In this document: positions 42,500-51,398 of the stretch, piece after piece | Layout: each line of letters opens with the position of its first letter | Position numbering within the stretch: position 1 is the stretch's first letter | Assembly (NCBI RefSeq): GCF_001667265.1 | Contig: NZ_LZHW01000017.1 | Coordinates: 1 to 57,130 of the forward strand | Direction of reading: 5' to 3' | Length of the DNA: 57,130 bases | DNA from: Mycobacterium sp. ACS4331 | GTDB lineage: Bacteria > Actinomycetota > Actinomycetes > Mycobacteriales > Mycobacteriaceae | The notes under the pieces: model-generated | Seen by the model: the letters and a program-made list of their open reading frames with translations, nothing else | What the model was told of the DNA's origin: nothing | Database searches by the model: none | Translations under genes and position numbers: made by a program

Positions 42500-43402
42500 T
42501 CAGCGCAGCAGCGCCGCGGCACCCACGAGGCCCGCGTCGCCGCCGAGCGCGGCCGGCACCACCGCGATGTCCGCGATGAAGCTCAGGCCGGCGAAGCGCG
42601 CCAGCGCCGCCCGCACCGGGTCGAACAGCAGCGGCCCCGAACGCGCCACGCCCCCACCGATCACCACCAGGTCGAGGTCGCACACCGCGCCCACCGACGC
42701 GATCATCGCGGCCAGGGCCGTCGCCGACCGTTCGAAGGCCCGCTGGGCCACCGGGTCGCCGGCGGCGGCGTCGGCGGCCAGGGCCTCCGCGTCGGCGTCC
42801 CCGCCGGGTTGCCAGCCGTTCTCGCGCGCCCAGGCCGCCATGTGGGGACCGCTCGCGATCGTCTCGACGCAGCCCCGGCCGCCGCATGCACACGACTCCC
42901 CCGCGACATCCACCACCACATGTCCGACATGTCCGGCGTTGCCGGTCCGGCCGTCATACGGCACGCCATCGAACACCAGGCCGCCGCCGATCCCGGTCGA
43001 GACGACCATCCCCAACAGGAAGCTCGCCCCCTGTCCGGCACCGCGCCAGTGTTCGCCCAGAGCCATGCACAACCCGTCGCCACCCAACCGCACCGGGACG
43101 CCGGGCACCGCCGCGGACACCCGCTCGTGGATCGGGAAGCCGCGCCAGGCAGGAACATTGATCGGCGAGACGGCGCCGGCGGGCAGGTCGATGGGCCCGG
43201 CCGAGGCGATGCCGACACCGCGCACGGTTGTCCCCGCGGCCATCTCGGACAGCAGTGCGGAGACCACGGCCCAGGCGGCCTCGGGGTCACCGCCCCGCGG
43301 GGTGGGCCGCTGCTGCGAGGCCACCAGCGTGCCGTCGGGGTCGACGAGTCCGGCGGCGATCTTGGTTCCGCCGATGTCGAGGGCAAGTGTCAGTTCGGTC
43401 AT
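42500..43402 (-). CDS. ROK family sugar kinase (Rv0650-like)
   Basis: 300 aa from the ATG at 43402. The N-terminal phosphate loop is LALDIGGTKIAAGLVDPDG. The sugar-binding and zinc region reads GHVGHVVVD, then CACGGRGCVE, so the CxCGxxGCxE zinc motif is intact. GGGVARSGPLLFDPV is the C-terminal adenosine region. It phosphorylates a hexose with ATP, probably glucose, mannose or an amino sugar. It overlaps the upstream stop by one base and is the third gene of the mannosidase operon, so it may act on sugar freed from mannosides (inference). Confidence 0.93.
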   Translation of the reverse strand: MTELTLALDIGGTKIAAGLVDPDGTLVASQQRPTPRGGDPEAAWAVVSALLSEMAAGTTVRGVGIASAGPIDLPAGAVSPINVPAWRGFPIHERVSAAVPGVPVRLGGDGLCMALGEHWRGAGQGASFLLGMVVSTGIGGGLVFDGVPYDGRTGNAGHVGHVVVDVAGESCACGGRGCVETIASGPHMAAWARENGWQPGGDADAEALAADAAAGDPVAQRAFERSATALAAMIASVGAVCDLDLVVIGGGVARSGPLLFDPVRAALARFAGLSFIADIAVVPAALGGDAGLVGAAALLR

Positions 43403-44013
43403 CAGTGCCTGTGGGTGTTGTCGGGTTGGCGGGGATCGCCAGGGTGCTCGAATCCAGGTGCGAGGCAGACGAGTTCGTCGCGGCGTCCGTCCAGCCACAA
43501 CCGGAAGGCGTGCCGGCGCGCGGCGCCCAGCAGATGCTCGCGGACGACGGTGTGCACCTGGGACAGGGGCGGTGCGCTGCGCGGCGCGTCCCAGCCGTCG
43601 GGTCCCGCACGGACGACCGCGAACCGCAGGGGGTTGCGGCGGTGGTAGGACTCGATGTCCTCCGCCGAGACCGTGACATCGCGGGTCACGTGCGCGAACA
43701 GCGCGCGGGCGGCTGGGTCGGACAGCGCCGCGGCAGTCACGCTGCCCACCTCATGACGCGCGATGCCGTCGGGCAGGATCGCGGCCAGAGCCGGGGCCTT
43801 CCCGGTGTCGACGCCGAGTCGCTCGGCCTCGATCGCGACGACGCGTTCGGTGACGATCAGCTGGGTCAGCCAGCGCCGCAACTGCCTGCCTTCGCTGGTG
43901 CCGGCCAGCGGCAGCGCGCCCGCCGGCTGATGGTCGCGCAGCAGCGCTTCACCGCGGTCGACGTCGGCGACCGTCACCGGCACACCGGCCACATGCGCGG
44001 CCACGGCACTCAT
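43402..44013 (-). CDS. FabD2-like protein of unknown function (SurA N-terminal-like helices)
   Basis: 203 aa. By position it corresponds to M. tuberculosis Rv0649, named fabD2 (malonyl-CoA transacylase). No GHSxG nucleophile motif or other FabD signature is visible. Instead the region about 45-75 (RRWLTQLIVTERVVAIEAER) and the helix-rich middle (AEDIESYHRRNPLRF) look like the chaperone part of parvulin/SurA-type proteins. There is no signal peptide. It is coupled to both neighbours (ATGA with the mannosidase, TGATG with the ROK kinase). I would not assign an acyltransferase function. Confidence 0.6.
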   Translation of the reverse strand: MSAVAAHVAGVPVTVADVDRGEALLRDHQPAGALPLAGTSEGRQLRRWLTQLIVTERVVAIEAERLGVDTGKAPALAAILPDGIARHEVGSVTAAALSDPAARALFAHVTRDVTVSAEDIESYHRRNPLRFAVVRAGPDGWDAPRSAPPLSQVHTVVREHLLGAARRHAFRLWLDGRRDELVCLAPGFEHPGDPRQPDNTHRH

Positions 44014-47000
44014 CGGACCACCACCCTGACCGCCGGGGTGTAGAGCAGTTCACCGGCGGCGGCCACCCTGACCAGTGCCCACCACTGGCCGGGCGCAACC
44101 CACGCCGGCGGCGCGACGTCGAACACCAGGTCCACGCCGCCGCGGGCGGGCAGCACCGCGCCGATCGCCGCGGGCCCCAGCCATTCCCAGGTTCCCCACG
44201 GGCTGATCAGATGAGCCTCGACGGCCAGGTCGGCATGCGCATCGGTGCCGACCCGGACCGTCAGCCGTTGCGAGCACCCGGGCGCGACGACCACGTCCGA
44301 CGGCTCCGACTCCAACCTCAGCACGTCGCCGCGGTCCTCTCCGACCGCGATCAGGCAGACGTCCTCGACGGTCTGGCGCCACGGGCGCGGAATGTCGCCG
44401 TCCAGGGTCAGTTGGGCGCGAACGGGATACCAGCCCGGCGACGCCGCCGTGGGTCCGGCGATGCGCACCTGTGCTTCGCGGTGCGCACCGGGCTTGAGCT
44501 GGACCGGCAGAGCACCCGGGGTGGCGATCCATCCCGGCGGGCAGACCACCTCGATCCGACCGGCCACATCGGCGTCCGTGCAGTCGCTGGCGACGGTCAG
44601 CCGCAGCACCAGGTCGTCATCGGTCGCGGTCACGCGATGCGGATGCAGATGCGCGACGGCCGGCAGGCCACCCAGCGGCGCTGGACCGCGGTTGTGCAGC
44701 CAGTAGCGCGCGTACAGCGGTTGCGCGGCCTCGACTTCGGGCGCCAGCGGACCGTTGTGCCGGACGCGTTCACCGGCCGTGAGTTCGGCGACGACGGTCG
44801 CGATCTCGTAGCCGTGCAGCGATTCCGGCACCCGCGGGCCCTCCGTCAGCCGCTCGAGCAGGTCAGCCCTGCCCAACACCTGGATGTCGACGACATCGGA
44901 GGTCACGTGCCAGGACGTGTCGCGGCCCAGGGTTTCGACGAGGCGCAGCGTGGCCCAGGTCTGGGCACCCCCGGATCGGCCCGACGGCGTCGGGTTGCCG
45001 GTCAGTTTCAGCGCGTCGACATTGACCGCTGGGGAGTCGACGCCCAACAGCGAACCCTGTGGGGCCGACGAGGTCGACGACGCACCGGCGACCGCGACCA
45101 GCGGGCGGGAGTGCTCGGCGCTGCGCAGGGGAAGGCCCGCCTCGCGCCAATCGCCGTCCGCAACGATGACGGCGTAGTCGAAGGTGTGCGACCAGTGCTG
45201 GAGTTGGAAGTTGGAACCGTCTGGCGCGGTGCGCTTCTCGTGTGTCGTCCACACCCCCGACGGCCATCCGGTGCACGACCGCAGGAGCGAGGTGTGCAGC
45301 GTTCCCTCGGTGTCGACGGCAAAGCTGGGCACACCGCGGTTCAGCAGGGCCGCGGTGCGGTGTTCGAACGGCACGCCGACCACGCCCGCCTGGGACGGCA
45401 CGGCGATCTCAGAGTCCTCGAGATCGGCCGCGACCGCCGCGACGGCCTGGGCCAGCAGCTGATCGTCGCGGCCCGCGATGATCAGCACCGGGAGGGCGGT
45501 CACCGCACGGAGATCGGCGTCGGGCACCCACACGTCGGCCAGCGCGGCCGCCGGAGGCACGAACACGCACGCGGTGCCGCAGTCGTCGAGCTGGCGCTGC
45601 AGCTGCGCGGCGGCCCCGGGGCCCGCGGCGGCCAGCACGGCCGCGGTGAAGGCGTTGCGGTCGGGTCCGCCGATGGCGATGCGGGTGTCCGGCAGGTTGG
45701 AGTCCACGTCGAGGTGCCCGTACCGGGGCCGGTCCGCACCCGAGCAGGTCGCGGTGACTCCCGCCCGCACCAGCGCCACCAGCACCTCGCGCGCCAGGCC
45801 CGCGGACTCGGTGCCGGCGGGCGTCACCACCTCGGCGACCGCGACGGCGTGGGTACCGCTGTCCCCCAGCCTGATTCGGACGGCCGAGGACAGCCCGAAC
45901 CAGCCGTGGGCGGGGTTCTCCAGGGTCCACGGGTGCACCGCGGTGTCCACCGAGTCCGTGGATCCGGGCTGGTGCAGCAGACCGAACCCGCGGCCGATCA
46001 CGGCATCGCCGACCTCGCTGACCGGCACCGCGCCGGGGATCGGCAGGGGCCAGCGCAGGCGCAGCAGGCGGTCGGACCCGGTGAACTCGTCGATCGTGGT
46101 CCGGCAGTCGACACGGTCGATGCCGTCCCACAGTGTCAGCGTCTGGGTGTACCGCAACAGACCCTCGATCCGGCCGTGCACCACGAGGCGCTGCCCGATC
46201 GCACACTCGTGGGCACTGACCTCCGCAACGCCGTCCCCCGAACCCACGACGGGACCTCTGGGCAGCAGATGCCACGGGCCCTCGCCGGCCTGTGGGTGGG
46301 CCGAATACTCCTCGTACACCGCCAGTTCGTTGGCCACTCGTCCCGGCGCCACCCACTCGGAGCCCGCCCTGCGCACCGAGACCACGCCGCCGCCGCGGGC
46401 CGGGTCGACGCGAATCGCCAGGTGCGCGTTGGCGATTCCGACGCCGTCGCGCGGTCGCCAGGAACACGCCGCGACATCCCGTCCCGCCGCGAGACGATAG
46501 GAGCGCCAGCCCAGTGCGGGCACGTCGCGCGCCAGCCATGTCAGGGTGTGGCCGTCGTCCTCGACCAGCACGGGGACGTCCCGACCCGCATCGTCGATGA
46601 CACGGGTCGGCCCCGGTTCCGTCACGTGCAACGTGACCACATCGGTCCGGTTGTGCGCCAGGGGATTCCACACAGTCACCGGTCCGCCTCCGAGCGTCTC
46701 GGTGAGCACCGCGAGCGCCCGGTCGCGGGCGGTGCTGCCGATCTCCCAGGCGTCGCGCCATCCGGTGAGCAGGTCGAGGTAGACCTGGTCGGACTCCGAC
46801 CCGGTGATCGCGTCGTGGTGTGCACCGTACGCCAACTGCACCCAGGCCTTGGCGAAGGCGGGTTCGGGGTACTCGACGCCGGCGAGAAGATGCGCGAACA
46901 CCGCGAACCTCTCGGCGTCGAGCACCGCGGCCTCGGCGGCGCGGTTGGCCTGCTTGGTGTCGATGAACGACACGTCCTTGCCGGTGTAGATCGGGTTCAT

Positions 47001-48179
47001 GTCCCGGGTCTGTGGCGAGGCCGCGGCACCCCGTGCGTCCAGTTCGGCGCGCACCGCGGCGAAGAACTCGCGCGGCAGTGCGCACACGAACTTCGGCCAG
47101 CAGTACCGCGCCGCCCAGAAGCGCATGATCTCGGTGACCCACTTGTTCGGTGGCGTGTAGTCGGTGCCGACGGGCAGCAGCACATTGCGGGTGGCGGCGA
47201 CCTTCTTCAGGCCGCGGAACAGCTCCCAGGTCGCCGCGGTGGCCTCGGCCAGCGTCGTCGACGAGTCCATCCACCATCCCGCCGAGTAGTGCGCGGGCAT
47301 GTAGTGGGTGAGCAGGCCGACTCCCGACGGTGCGATCCACTCGAACTCACTGGCGAACTGCATGCGTTCGGGGTCGCCGTCGCCGGCCATCGGCCCCCAC
47401 TGGTGGTGCGGGCCACGCGCCCAGGAACTCGACGTCAGCCCGGCGTCGGCGGCCATCCCGGGGAACTGCGGATCGTGGCCGAACACATCCAGCTGCCAGG
47501 CCGTCGACGGCTCGGCGCCGAGGATGTCGCGCTGAAATCCGATGCCCGCCACGAAGTTCCGGATCGCGGTCTCGGGGCTGGTGAGGTTGGTGTTGGGCTC
47601 GTTGTACGTGCCGCCCATGATCTCGACGCGGCCCTGGCGCACAAGCCGGCGCAGGTCATCCCGGTCCTGGGGGTGGGTGTCCCAATACGGTTTGAGGTAG
47701 TCGACCTCGGCCAGCACGAACTTGTAGTCGGGGTCGCGGCGCGCCATCTCAAGGTGGGCGGACACCAGTTCGAAGCCGTTGGTCTGCCGGGCGCGACCGG
47801 GCGGGTCCTCGGTCCACTCGCTGGTGTAGGCGGCCTGGGTGTTCCACCACACCGGGTCGTAGTGGAAGTGGCTGACCATGAACATCGTCCACCCGGGTTC
47901 GGCGTCGACGAAGGTGAACTCGAACCCGGCATCACCCCCGTGGACGACGGCGGCCCTGCGCCGTCCCACGGCGGCGTCGTCGGCCAGCAGGACACCGACT
48001 TCGACGACACCGTCGCCCACACCGGTGAGCACCTCCTCGCTGGTCAACCCGGCGCCGGTGACCCGCACCGGGGTGGCGTGGGTGGCGCCGGTGTAGCCGA
48101 CGCGCACCACCTGCCGGGGCGCATCCTCGGTCCCGACGAACAACTCTGTGGACTCCGCGGAGGTCACCGACAGAGACAT
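44010..48179 (-). CDS. GH38 family alpha-mannosidase (Rv0648-like)
   Basis: 1389 aa. A beta-rich N-terminal domain of about 100 residues precedes the GH38 catalytic domain, which opens with FMVSHFHYDPVWW (metal-binding HxHxDP) and contains QLDVFGHDPQFPGMAADAG with the nucleophile aspartate. The middle helical bundle includes YGAHHDAITGSESDQVYLD, the second conserved metal-histidine region. Long beta-sandwich domains follow, and the last 250 residues resemble NEW3-type accessory domains. It hydrolyses alpha-mannosides. No signal peptide is evident, so it is probably cytosolic. First gene of a coupled operon with the FabD2-like and ROK genes. Confidence 0.93.
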   Translation of the reverse strand: MSLSVTSAESTELFVGTEDAPRQVVRVGYTGATHATPVRVTGAGLTSEEVLTGVGDGVVEVGVLLADDAAVGRRRAAVVHGGDAGFEFTFVDAEPGWTMFMVSHFHYDPVWWNTQAAYTSEWTEDPPGRARQTNGFELVSAHLEMARRDPDYKFVLAEVDYLKPYWDTHPQDRDDLRRLVRQGRVEIMGGTYNEPNTNLTSPETAIRNFVAGIGFQRDILGAEPSTAWQLDVFGHDPQFPGMAADAGLTSSSWARGPHHQWGPMAGDGDPERMQFASEFEWIAPSGVGLLTHYMPAHYSAGWWMDSSTTLAEATAATWELFRGLKKVAATRNVLLPVGTDYTPPNKWVTEIMRFWAARYCWPKFVCALPREFFAAVRAELDARGAAASPQTRDMNPIYTGKDVSFIDTKQANRAAEAAVLDAERFAVFAHLLAGVEYPEPAFAKAWVQLAYGAHHDAITGSESDQVYLDLLTGWRDAWEIGSTARDRALAVLTETLGGGPVTVWNPLAHNRTDVVTLHVTEPGPTRVIDDAGRDVPVLVEDDGHTLTWLARDVPALGWRSYRLAAGRDVAACSWRPRDGVGIANAHLAIRVDPARGGGVVSVRRAGSEWVAPGRVANELAVYEEYSAHPQAGEGPWHLLPRGPVVGSGDGVAEVSAHECAIGQRLVVHGRIEGLLRYTQTLTLWDGIDRVDCRTTIDEFTGSDRLLRLRWPLPIPGAVPVSEVGDAVIGRGFGLLHQPGSTDSVDTAVHPWTLENPAHGWFGLSSAVRIRLGDSGTHAVAVAEVVTPAGTESAGLAREVLVALVRAGVTATCSGADRPRYGHLDVDSNLPDTRIAIGGPDRNAFTAAVLAAAGPGAAAQLQRQLDDCGTACVFVPPAAALADVWVPDADLRAVTALPVLIIAGRDDQLLAQAVAAVAADLEDSEIAVPSQAGVVGVPFEHRTAALLNRGVPSFAVDTEGTLHTSLLRSCTGWPSGVWTTHEKRTAPDGSNFQLQHWSHTFDYAVIVADGDWREAGLPLRSAEHSRPLVAVAGASSTSSAPQGSLLGVDSPAVNVDALKLTGNPTPSGRSGGAQTWATLRLVETLGRDTSWHVTSDVVDIQVLGRADLLERLTEGPRVPESLHGYEIATVVAELTAGERVRHNGPLAPEVEAAQPLYARYWLHNRGPAPLGGLPAVAHLHPHRVTATDDDLVLRLTVASDCTDADVAGRIEVVCPPGWIATPGALPVQLKPGAHREAQVRIAGPTAASPGWYPVRAQLTLDGDIPRPWRQTVEDVCLIAVGEDRGDVLRLESEPSDVVVAPGCSQRLTVRVGTDAHADLAVEAHLISPWGTWEWLGPAAIGAVLPARGGVDLVFDVAPPAWVAPGQWWALVRVAAAGELLYTPAVRVVVR

Positions 48180-48343
48180 GCCCCCAACTATCGCCGCATC
48201 CGCGACAGCGCGGTGCGAGTCCGGGGCAAGACACGCCGCGGATCCGCGCGGGTCAACGCACCGCCACTGTTCGGCAACAGTTCACACCCCGCTGACCTGG
48301 ACGGCATGCCAACCTCGAGAGCCCGTGCCACAGTGGAGTCATT

Positions 48344-48508
48344 GTGAGTGAGGACATGCAGTACAGCGGCGAGCGCAGGGCACCGTGGCGAGACCCGTTG
48401 TCGATGGGCTGGCAGGCGCATCGACGGATTCTGCTGCTGCGCCTGCGATGGCATTCGTCATCGGCGAGACGACGCGATGGCGGCCTGCGGCGTCCACACC
48501 TGCGCTGA
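48344..48508 (+). CDS. Candidate small arginine-rich protein
   Basis: 54 aa from the GTG at 48344, with GGAG 5 bases upstream. The protein begins MSEDMQYSGERRAPWRDPLS, has a short hydrophobic stretch (ILLLRLRW), and ends in an Arg-rich tail (ARRRDGGLRRPHLR). The gene lies 30 bp before the M20 amidohydrolase in the same direction, so it could be the first gene of that operon. I recognise no family. A different frame (48348-48542) is also open but ends inside the next gene and looks less protein-like. Confidence 0.4.
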   Translation: MSEDMQYSGERRAPWRDPLSMGWQAHRRILLLRLRWHSSSARRRDGGLRRPHLR

Positions 48509-48538
48509 CTGTCGCGCCGCCTATCCGAGGGGGACCCC

Positions 48539-49849
48539 ATGACCGAGTCTGAACAGCGGAGGAGTTCCGGGGCGGCCGCCACGGAGGTGCTCAAGGGTCT
48601 CGACGGGGTCCGCGACTGGGTCCGGGACACCTACATCGACCTGCACCGGCATCCGGAGCTCTCCCATCAGGAGTTCCGCACCGCGGGCATCGTCGCCGAC
48701 CGACTCCGCGCCGGCGGTCTCGACGTCCACACCGGGGTCGGCGGCACCGGGGTGGTGGGTGTGCTGGCCAACAGCAGTGGTCCCACGGTGCTGGTGCGCG
48801 CGGACATGGACGCCCTTCCCGTTCAGGAGGCCACCGGCCTGCCGTATGCCAGCACGGTGCACGGCACCGACGCCGACGGACATGAGGTGCCGGTGATGCA
48901 TGCGTGCGGGCACGACGCGCATGTGGCGGCGCTGCTGGGTGCGGCGCAGCTGATGGCAGACCGCACCGACGTGTGGTCGGGCACGCTGGTGACGCTGTTC
49001 CAGCCCGCTGAGGAGACCGCCGACGGAGCCCGCGGGATGGTGGCCGACGGGCTGGCCGACGTGGTGCCGACCCCGGTCGACGTGGCACTGGCCCAGCATG
49101 TGTTCCCGATCCCGGCCGGCACCGTCGGTGTCCACGCCGGACCGTTCATGGCCTGCGCCGACAGCATGCGGATCACCGTGCACGGGCGCGGTGCGCACGG
49201 GTCGATGCCCCAGGCGTCGGTCGATCCGGTCGTGCTCGCGTCGATGATCGTCATCCGGCTGCAGACCGTCATCTCCCGCGAGGTCGCCCCCACCGAAGCC
49301 GCGGTGCTCACCGTGGGCAGCATCGAGGCCGGCAGCGCCAGCAATGTGATCCCGGACCGGGCCGTGCTGCAGTTGAACATCCGCACCTACAGCGAACAGA
49401 CGCGCAGCACGATCCTCGCCGCGGTGCAGCGCATCGTGCGCGCCGAATGTGCGGCGTCGGGATCACCGGCTGAACCCGAGTTCGAGATGTTCGGCCAGTT
49501 CCCCTTGACCGACAACGACGTCGCCGCCACCAGCCGCGTCACCGCGGCGTTCACCGGCTTCTTCGGCGACCGGTGCTGGCAGATGCCGCAGGGCACCGGC
49601 AGCGAGGACTTCAGCGAGATTCCAAGGGCGCTGGGCGCGCCGTACACCTACTGGGGGTTCGGCGGCGCCGACCCCGCCCAGTTCCGGGCCGCGACCGAGG
49701 GCGGCGCTGTCTCCCAGGACATCCCGGTCAACCACTCGCCGCACTTCGCACCGGTCATCGAGCCCACCCTGGACGTCGGCATCCAGGCGCTGGTGCTCGC
49801 GACGACGGCCTGGCTGGCCACCGACACCCCGGCGGCCGCCGCCCGTTAG
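48539..49849 (+). CDS. M20D-family amidohydrolase (hippurate hydrolase type)
   Basis: 436 aa, ATG with GAGGGGG upstream. Family motifs are LHRHPELSHQEFRTA (about 40-55), VRADMDALPVQEATG (about 90-105), MHACGHDAHVAALLGAAQ (metal-binding C/H, about 120-137) and FQPAEETADGARGMV (catalytic Glu pair, about 160). A dimerisation domain and the late GTGSEDFSEI metal site follow. It removes an acyl group from an N-acyl amino acid or a similar amide. The cysteine ligand type (ACGHD) marks the M20D branch. Its stop overlaps that of the WYL gene by three bases (49846-49849). Confidence 0.93.
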   Translation: MTESEQRRSSGAAATEVLKGLDGVRDWVRDTYIDLHRHPELSHQEFRTAGIVADRLRAGGLDVHTGVGGTGVVGVLANSSGPTVLVRADMDALPVQEATGLPYASTVHGTDADGHEVPVMHACGHDAHVAALLGAAQLMADRTDVWSGTLVTLFQPAEETADGARGMVADGLADVVPTPVDVALAQHVFPIPAGTVGVHAGPFMACADSMRITVHGRGAHGSMPQASVDPVVLASMIVIRLQTVISREVAPTEAAVLTVGSIEAGSASNVIPDRAVLQLNIRTYSEQTRSTILAAVQRIVRAECAASGSPAEPEFEMFGQFPLTDNDVAATSRVTAAFTGFFGDRCWQMPQGTGSEDFSEIPRALGAPYTYWGFGGADPAQFRAATEGGAVSQDIPVNHSPHFAPVIEPTLDVGIQALVLATTAWLATDTPAAAAR

Positions 49850-50796
49850 GTCGGGATGCGCGCCAACCGCCGGGCCACGGCCCCCGCCGCGGCGATCACC
49901 TCCGGCGGTTCCAGGATCTCGAAGTCCGCGCCCACGAGCGCGAGCCACAGAACCATGCGCTCGGGATCGTCGGCGCCTGTGGTGACCAGGCACGACTCGG
50001 GACCTTCGACTTCGATCGTCACCGCCGACGGCGAGAAGTGCTGCGCGACAACATCTGCCGAGCAGTGGAAGCGCACCCGGGCGATGTGCCGGTAGGACGA
50101 ACTGCTGATCGCCCGGCTGACGTAGGCCGCCGCGTCGGGCGCCGCGCGCGGGACGAACGTCGTCCCCCGCGCGGTGACGTCGCCCATGCGGTCCAGCCGC
50201 AGCGTGCGCCAGTCGTGGCGGTCACGGTCGAAGGCCAGCAGGTACCAACGCCGGCCCGTGGTCACCAGCTGGTAGGGCTCGAGTCTGCGTTGGGTGATCT
50301 CACCGGCGAAAGCCGTGTACTGCAGGTCGATGTGCTCGTGGTCGCGGCACGCCCGCGCCAGGGTCATCAGCGTTTCGGGATCGACCGTCGCCTCGACACC
50401 GTTGGTCAGCGTCACGGTGCTGTCGTGCACCGCGGCGACCTGTGAGCGCAGCCGCGACGGCATCACCTGGTCCAGTTTGGACAGCGCGCGCAGGGCGGAC
50501 TCGGAGATCCCCGCGACGCTTCCCCCCGCCGCCAGGCGCAGGCAGACGGCCATCGCCACGGCCTCGTCGCCGTCGAGCAGCAGCGGCGGCAGCGCCGCGC
50601 CCGCACCCAACTGGTAGCCACCGCCGTGCCCGGTGCTGGCCTGCACCGGATAGCCCAGCTCCCGCAACCGTTCGATGTCTCGGCGCACGCTGCGGCCGGT
50701 CACGCCGAGGCGTTCGGCCAGCTCTCCCCCGGTCCAGACCCGGCGGGACTGCAGCAGGCCGAGAAGCTGCAGGATGCGTGCGGTGGTCTCCGCCAT
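49846..50796 (-). CDS. WYL-domain transcriptional regulator (YafY type)
   Basis: 316 aa from the ATG at 50796. An HTH_11 domain (about residues 5-60: ILQLLGLLQSRRVWTGGELA, then SVRRDIERLRELGYPV) precedes a linker. The WYL domain follows at about 140-220 (HIDLQYTAFAGEITQRRLEP, then TTGRRWYLLAFDRDRHDW) with a C-terminal WCX extension. WYL proteins respond to nucleic acid or small ligands. It is divergent from two DinB-type genes and separated by a perfect palindrome, a common regulator-target arrangement. Confidence 0.9.
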   Translation of the reverse strand: MAETTARILQLLGLLQSRRVWTGGELAERLGVTGRSVRRDIERLRELGYPVQASTGHGGGYQLGAGAALPPLLLDGDEAVAMAVCLRLAAGGSVAGISESALRALSKLDQVMPSRLRSQVAAVHDSTVTLTNGVEATVDPETLMTLARACRDHEHIDLQYTAFAGEITQRRLEPYQLVTTGRRWYLLAFDRDRHDWRTLRLDRMGDVTARGTTFVPRAAPDAAAYVSRAISSSSYRHIARVRFHCSADVVAQHFSPSAVTIEVEGPESCLVTTGADDPERMVLWLALVGADFEILEPPEVIAAAGAVARRLARIPT

Positions 50797-50819
50797 TCTC
50801 CGAGTATGGCGCACTTCTA

Positions 50820-50834
50820 GGACAGATACTGTCC
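50820..50834. promoter_or_regulatory. Candidate operator of the WYL regulator
   Basis: GGACAGATACTGTCC has perfect 6-bp arms and a 3-bp spacer. It is 24 bp before both the WYL gene start (50796) and the DinB-like gene start (50858), where binding would affect both. Confidence 0.7.
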
Positions 50835-50857
50835 GCAATGGGTGTCAGAGTGGTGAT

Positions 50858-51397
50858 ATGACAGCACTGGACGTCACGAAATCCCTGGTCGACCAGCTCG
50901 AATACCACTGGGCGCAGCAGTTGCGCCCTCGTCTGGACGGGCTCACCGACGATGAGTACCTCTGGGCGCCCGTGCCCGGCGCCTGGACCGTGCATCCGGA
51001 CGGGTCCATCGACTTCACCCACCCCGCACCCCAACCCGCACCGTTCACGACGATCGCGTGGCGGCTGGGACATGTCATCGTCGGCGTGCTCGCGGTGCGC
51101 GCCCACCACCATTTCGGCGGTCCACCCGCCGATTACGCGACGTGGCCCTGGGCCACCGACGCCGGCACCGCCCTGAGCCAACTGGATGCCGCCCACTCGG
51201 ACTGGATCGCCGGGGTCCGCGCGCTCGACGACGAGGCGCTGGGCCGCCCGATCGGACCGGCCGAGGGACCGTGGGCCGACTACCCGATGCTCGACCTGGT
51301 GCTGCACATCAACCGCGAAGTCATCCACCACGGCGCCGAAATCGCCCTGCTCCGAGACCTTTACACGCATACCCACACCCACACCCAGGAGAACTGA
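50858..51397 (+). CDS. DinB-family (DUF664-like) protein
   Basis: 179 aa from the ATG at 50858. It is a four-helix metal-binding DinB fold: VDQLEYHWAQQLRPRLDGLT helix, then WRLGHVIVGVLAVRAHHHFG with the first histidines, and NREVIHHGAEIALLRDLY with the C-terminal pair. DinB proteins often act as thiol or glutathione/mycothiol-dependent transferases or hydrolases. The C-terminus has a HTHTHT run that may add metal affinity. It is followed immediately by a second DinB-like gene. Confidence 0.85.
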   Translation: MTALDVTKSLVDQLEYHWAQQLRPRLDGLTDDEYLWAPVPGAWTVHPDGSIDFTHPAPQPAPFTTIAWRLGHVIVGVLAVRAHHHFGGPPADYATWPWATDAGTALSQLDAAHSDWIAGVRALDDEALGRPIGPAEGPWADYPMLDLVLHINREVIHHGAEIALLRDLYTHTHTHTQEN

Positions 51398-51398
51398 C

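Noticed and set aside
45409..47340. 643-codon minus-strand frame within the mannosidase gene
   Set aside because: Alternative frame of the same strand, Arg/Gly-rich and without motifs, while the GH38 frame shows all catalytic signatures.
51361..51390. Microsatellite (CAC-rich) encoding HTHTHT
   Set aside because: It is short and in frame inside a real gene; more likely a histidine-rich tail than an independent repeat.
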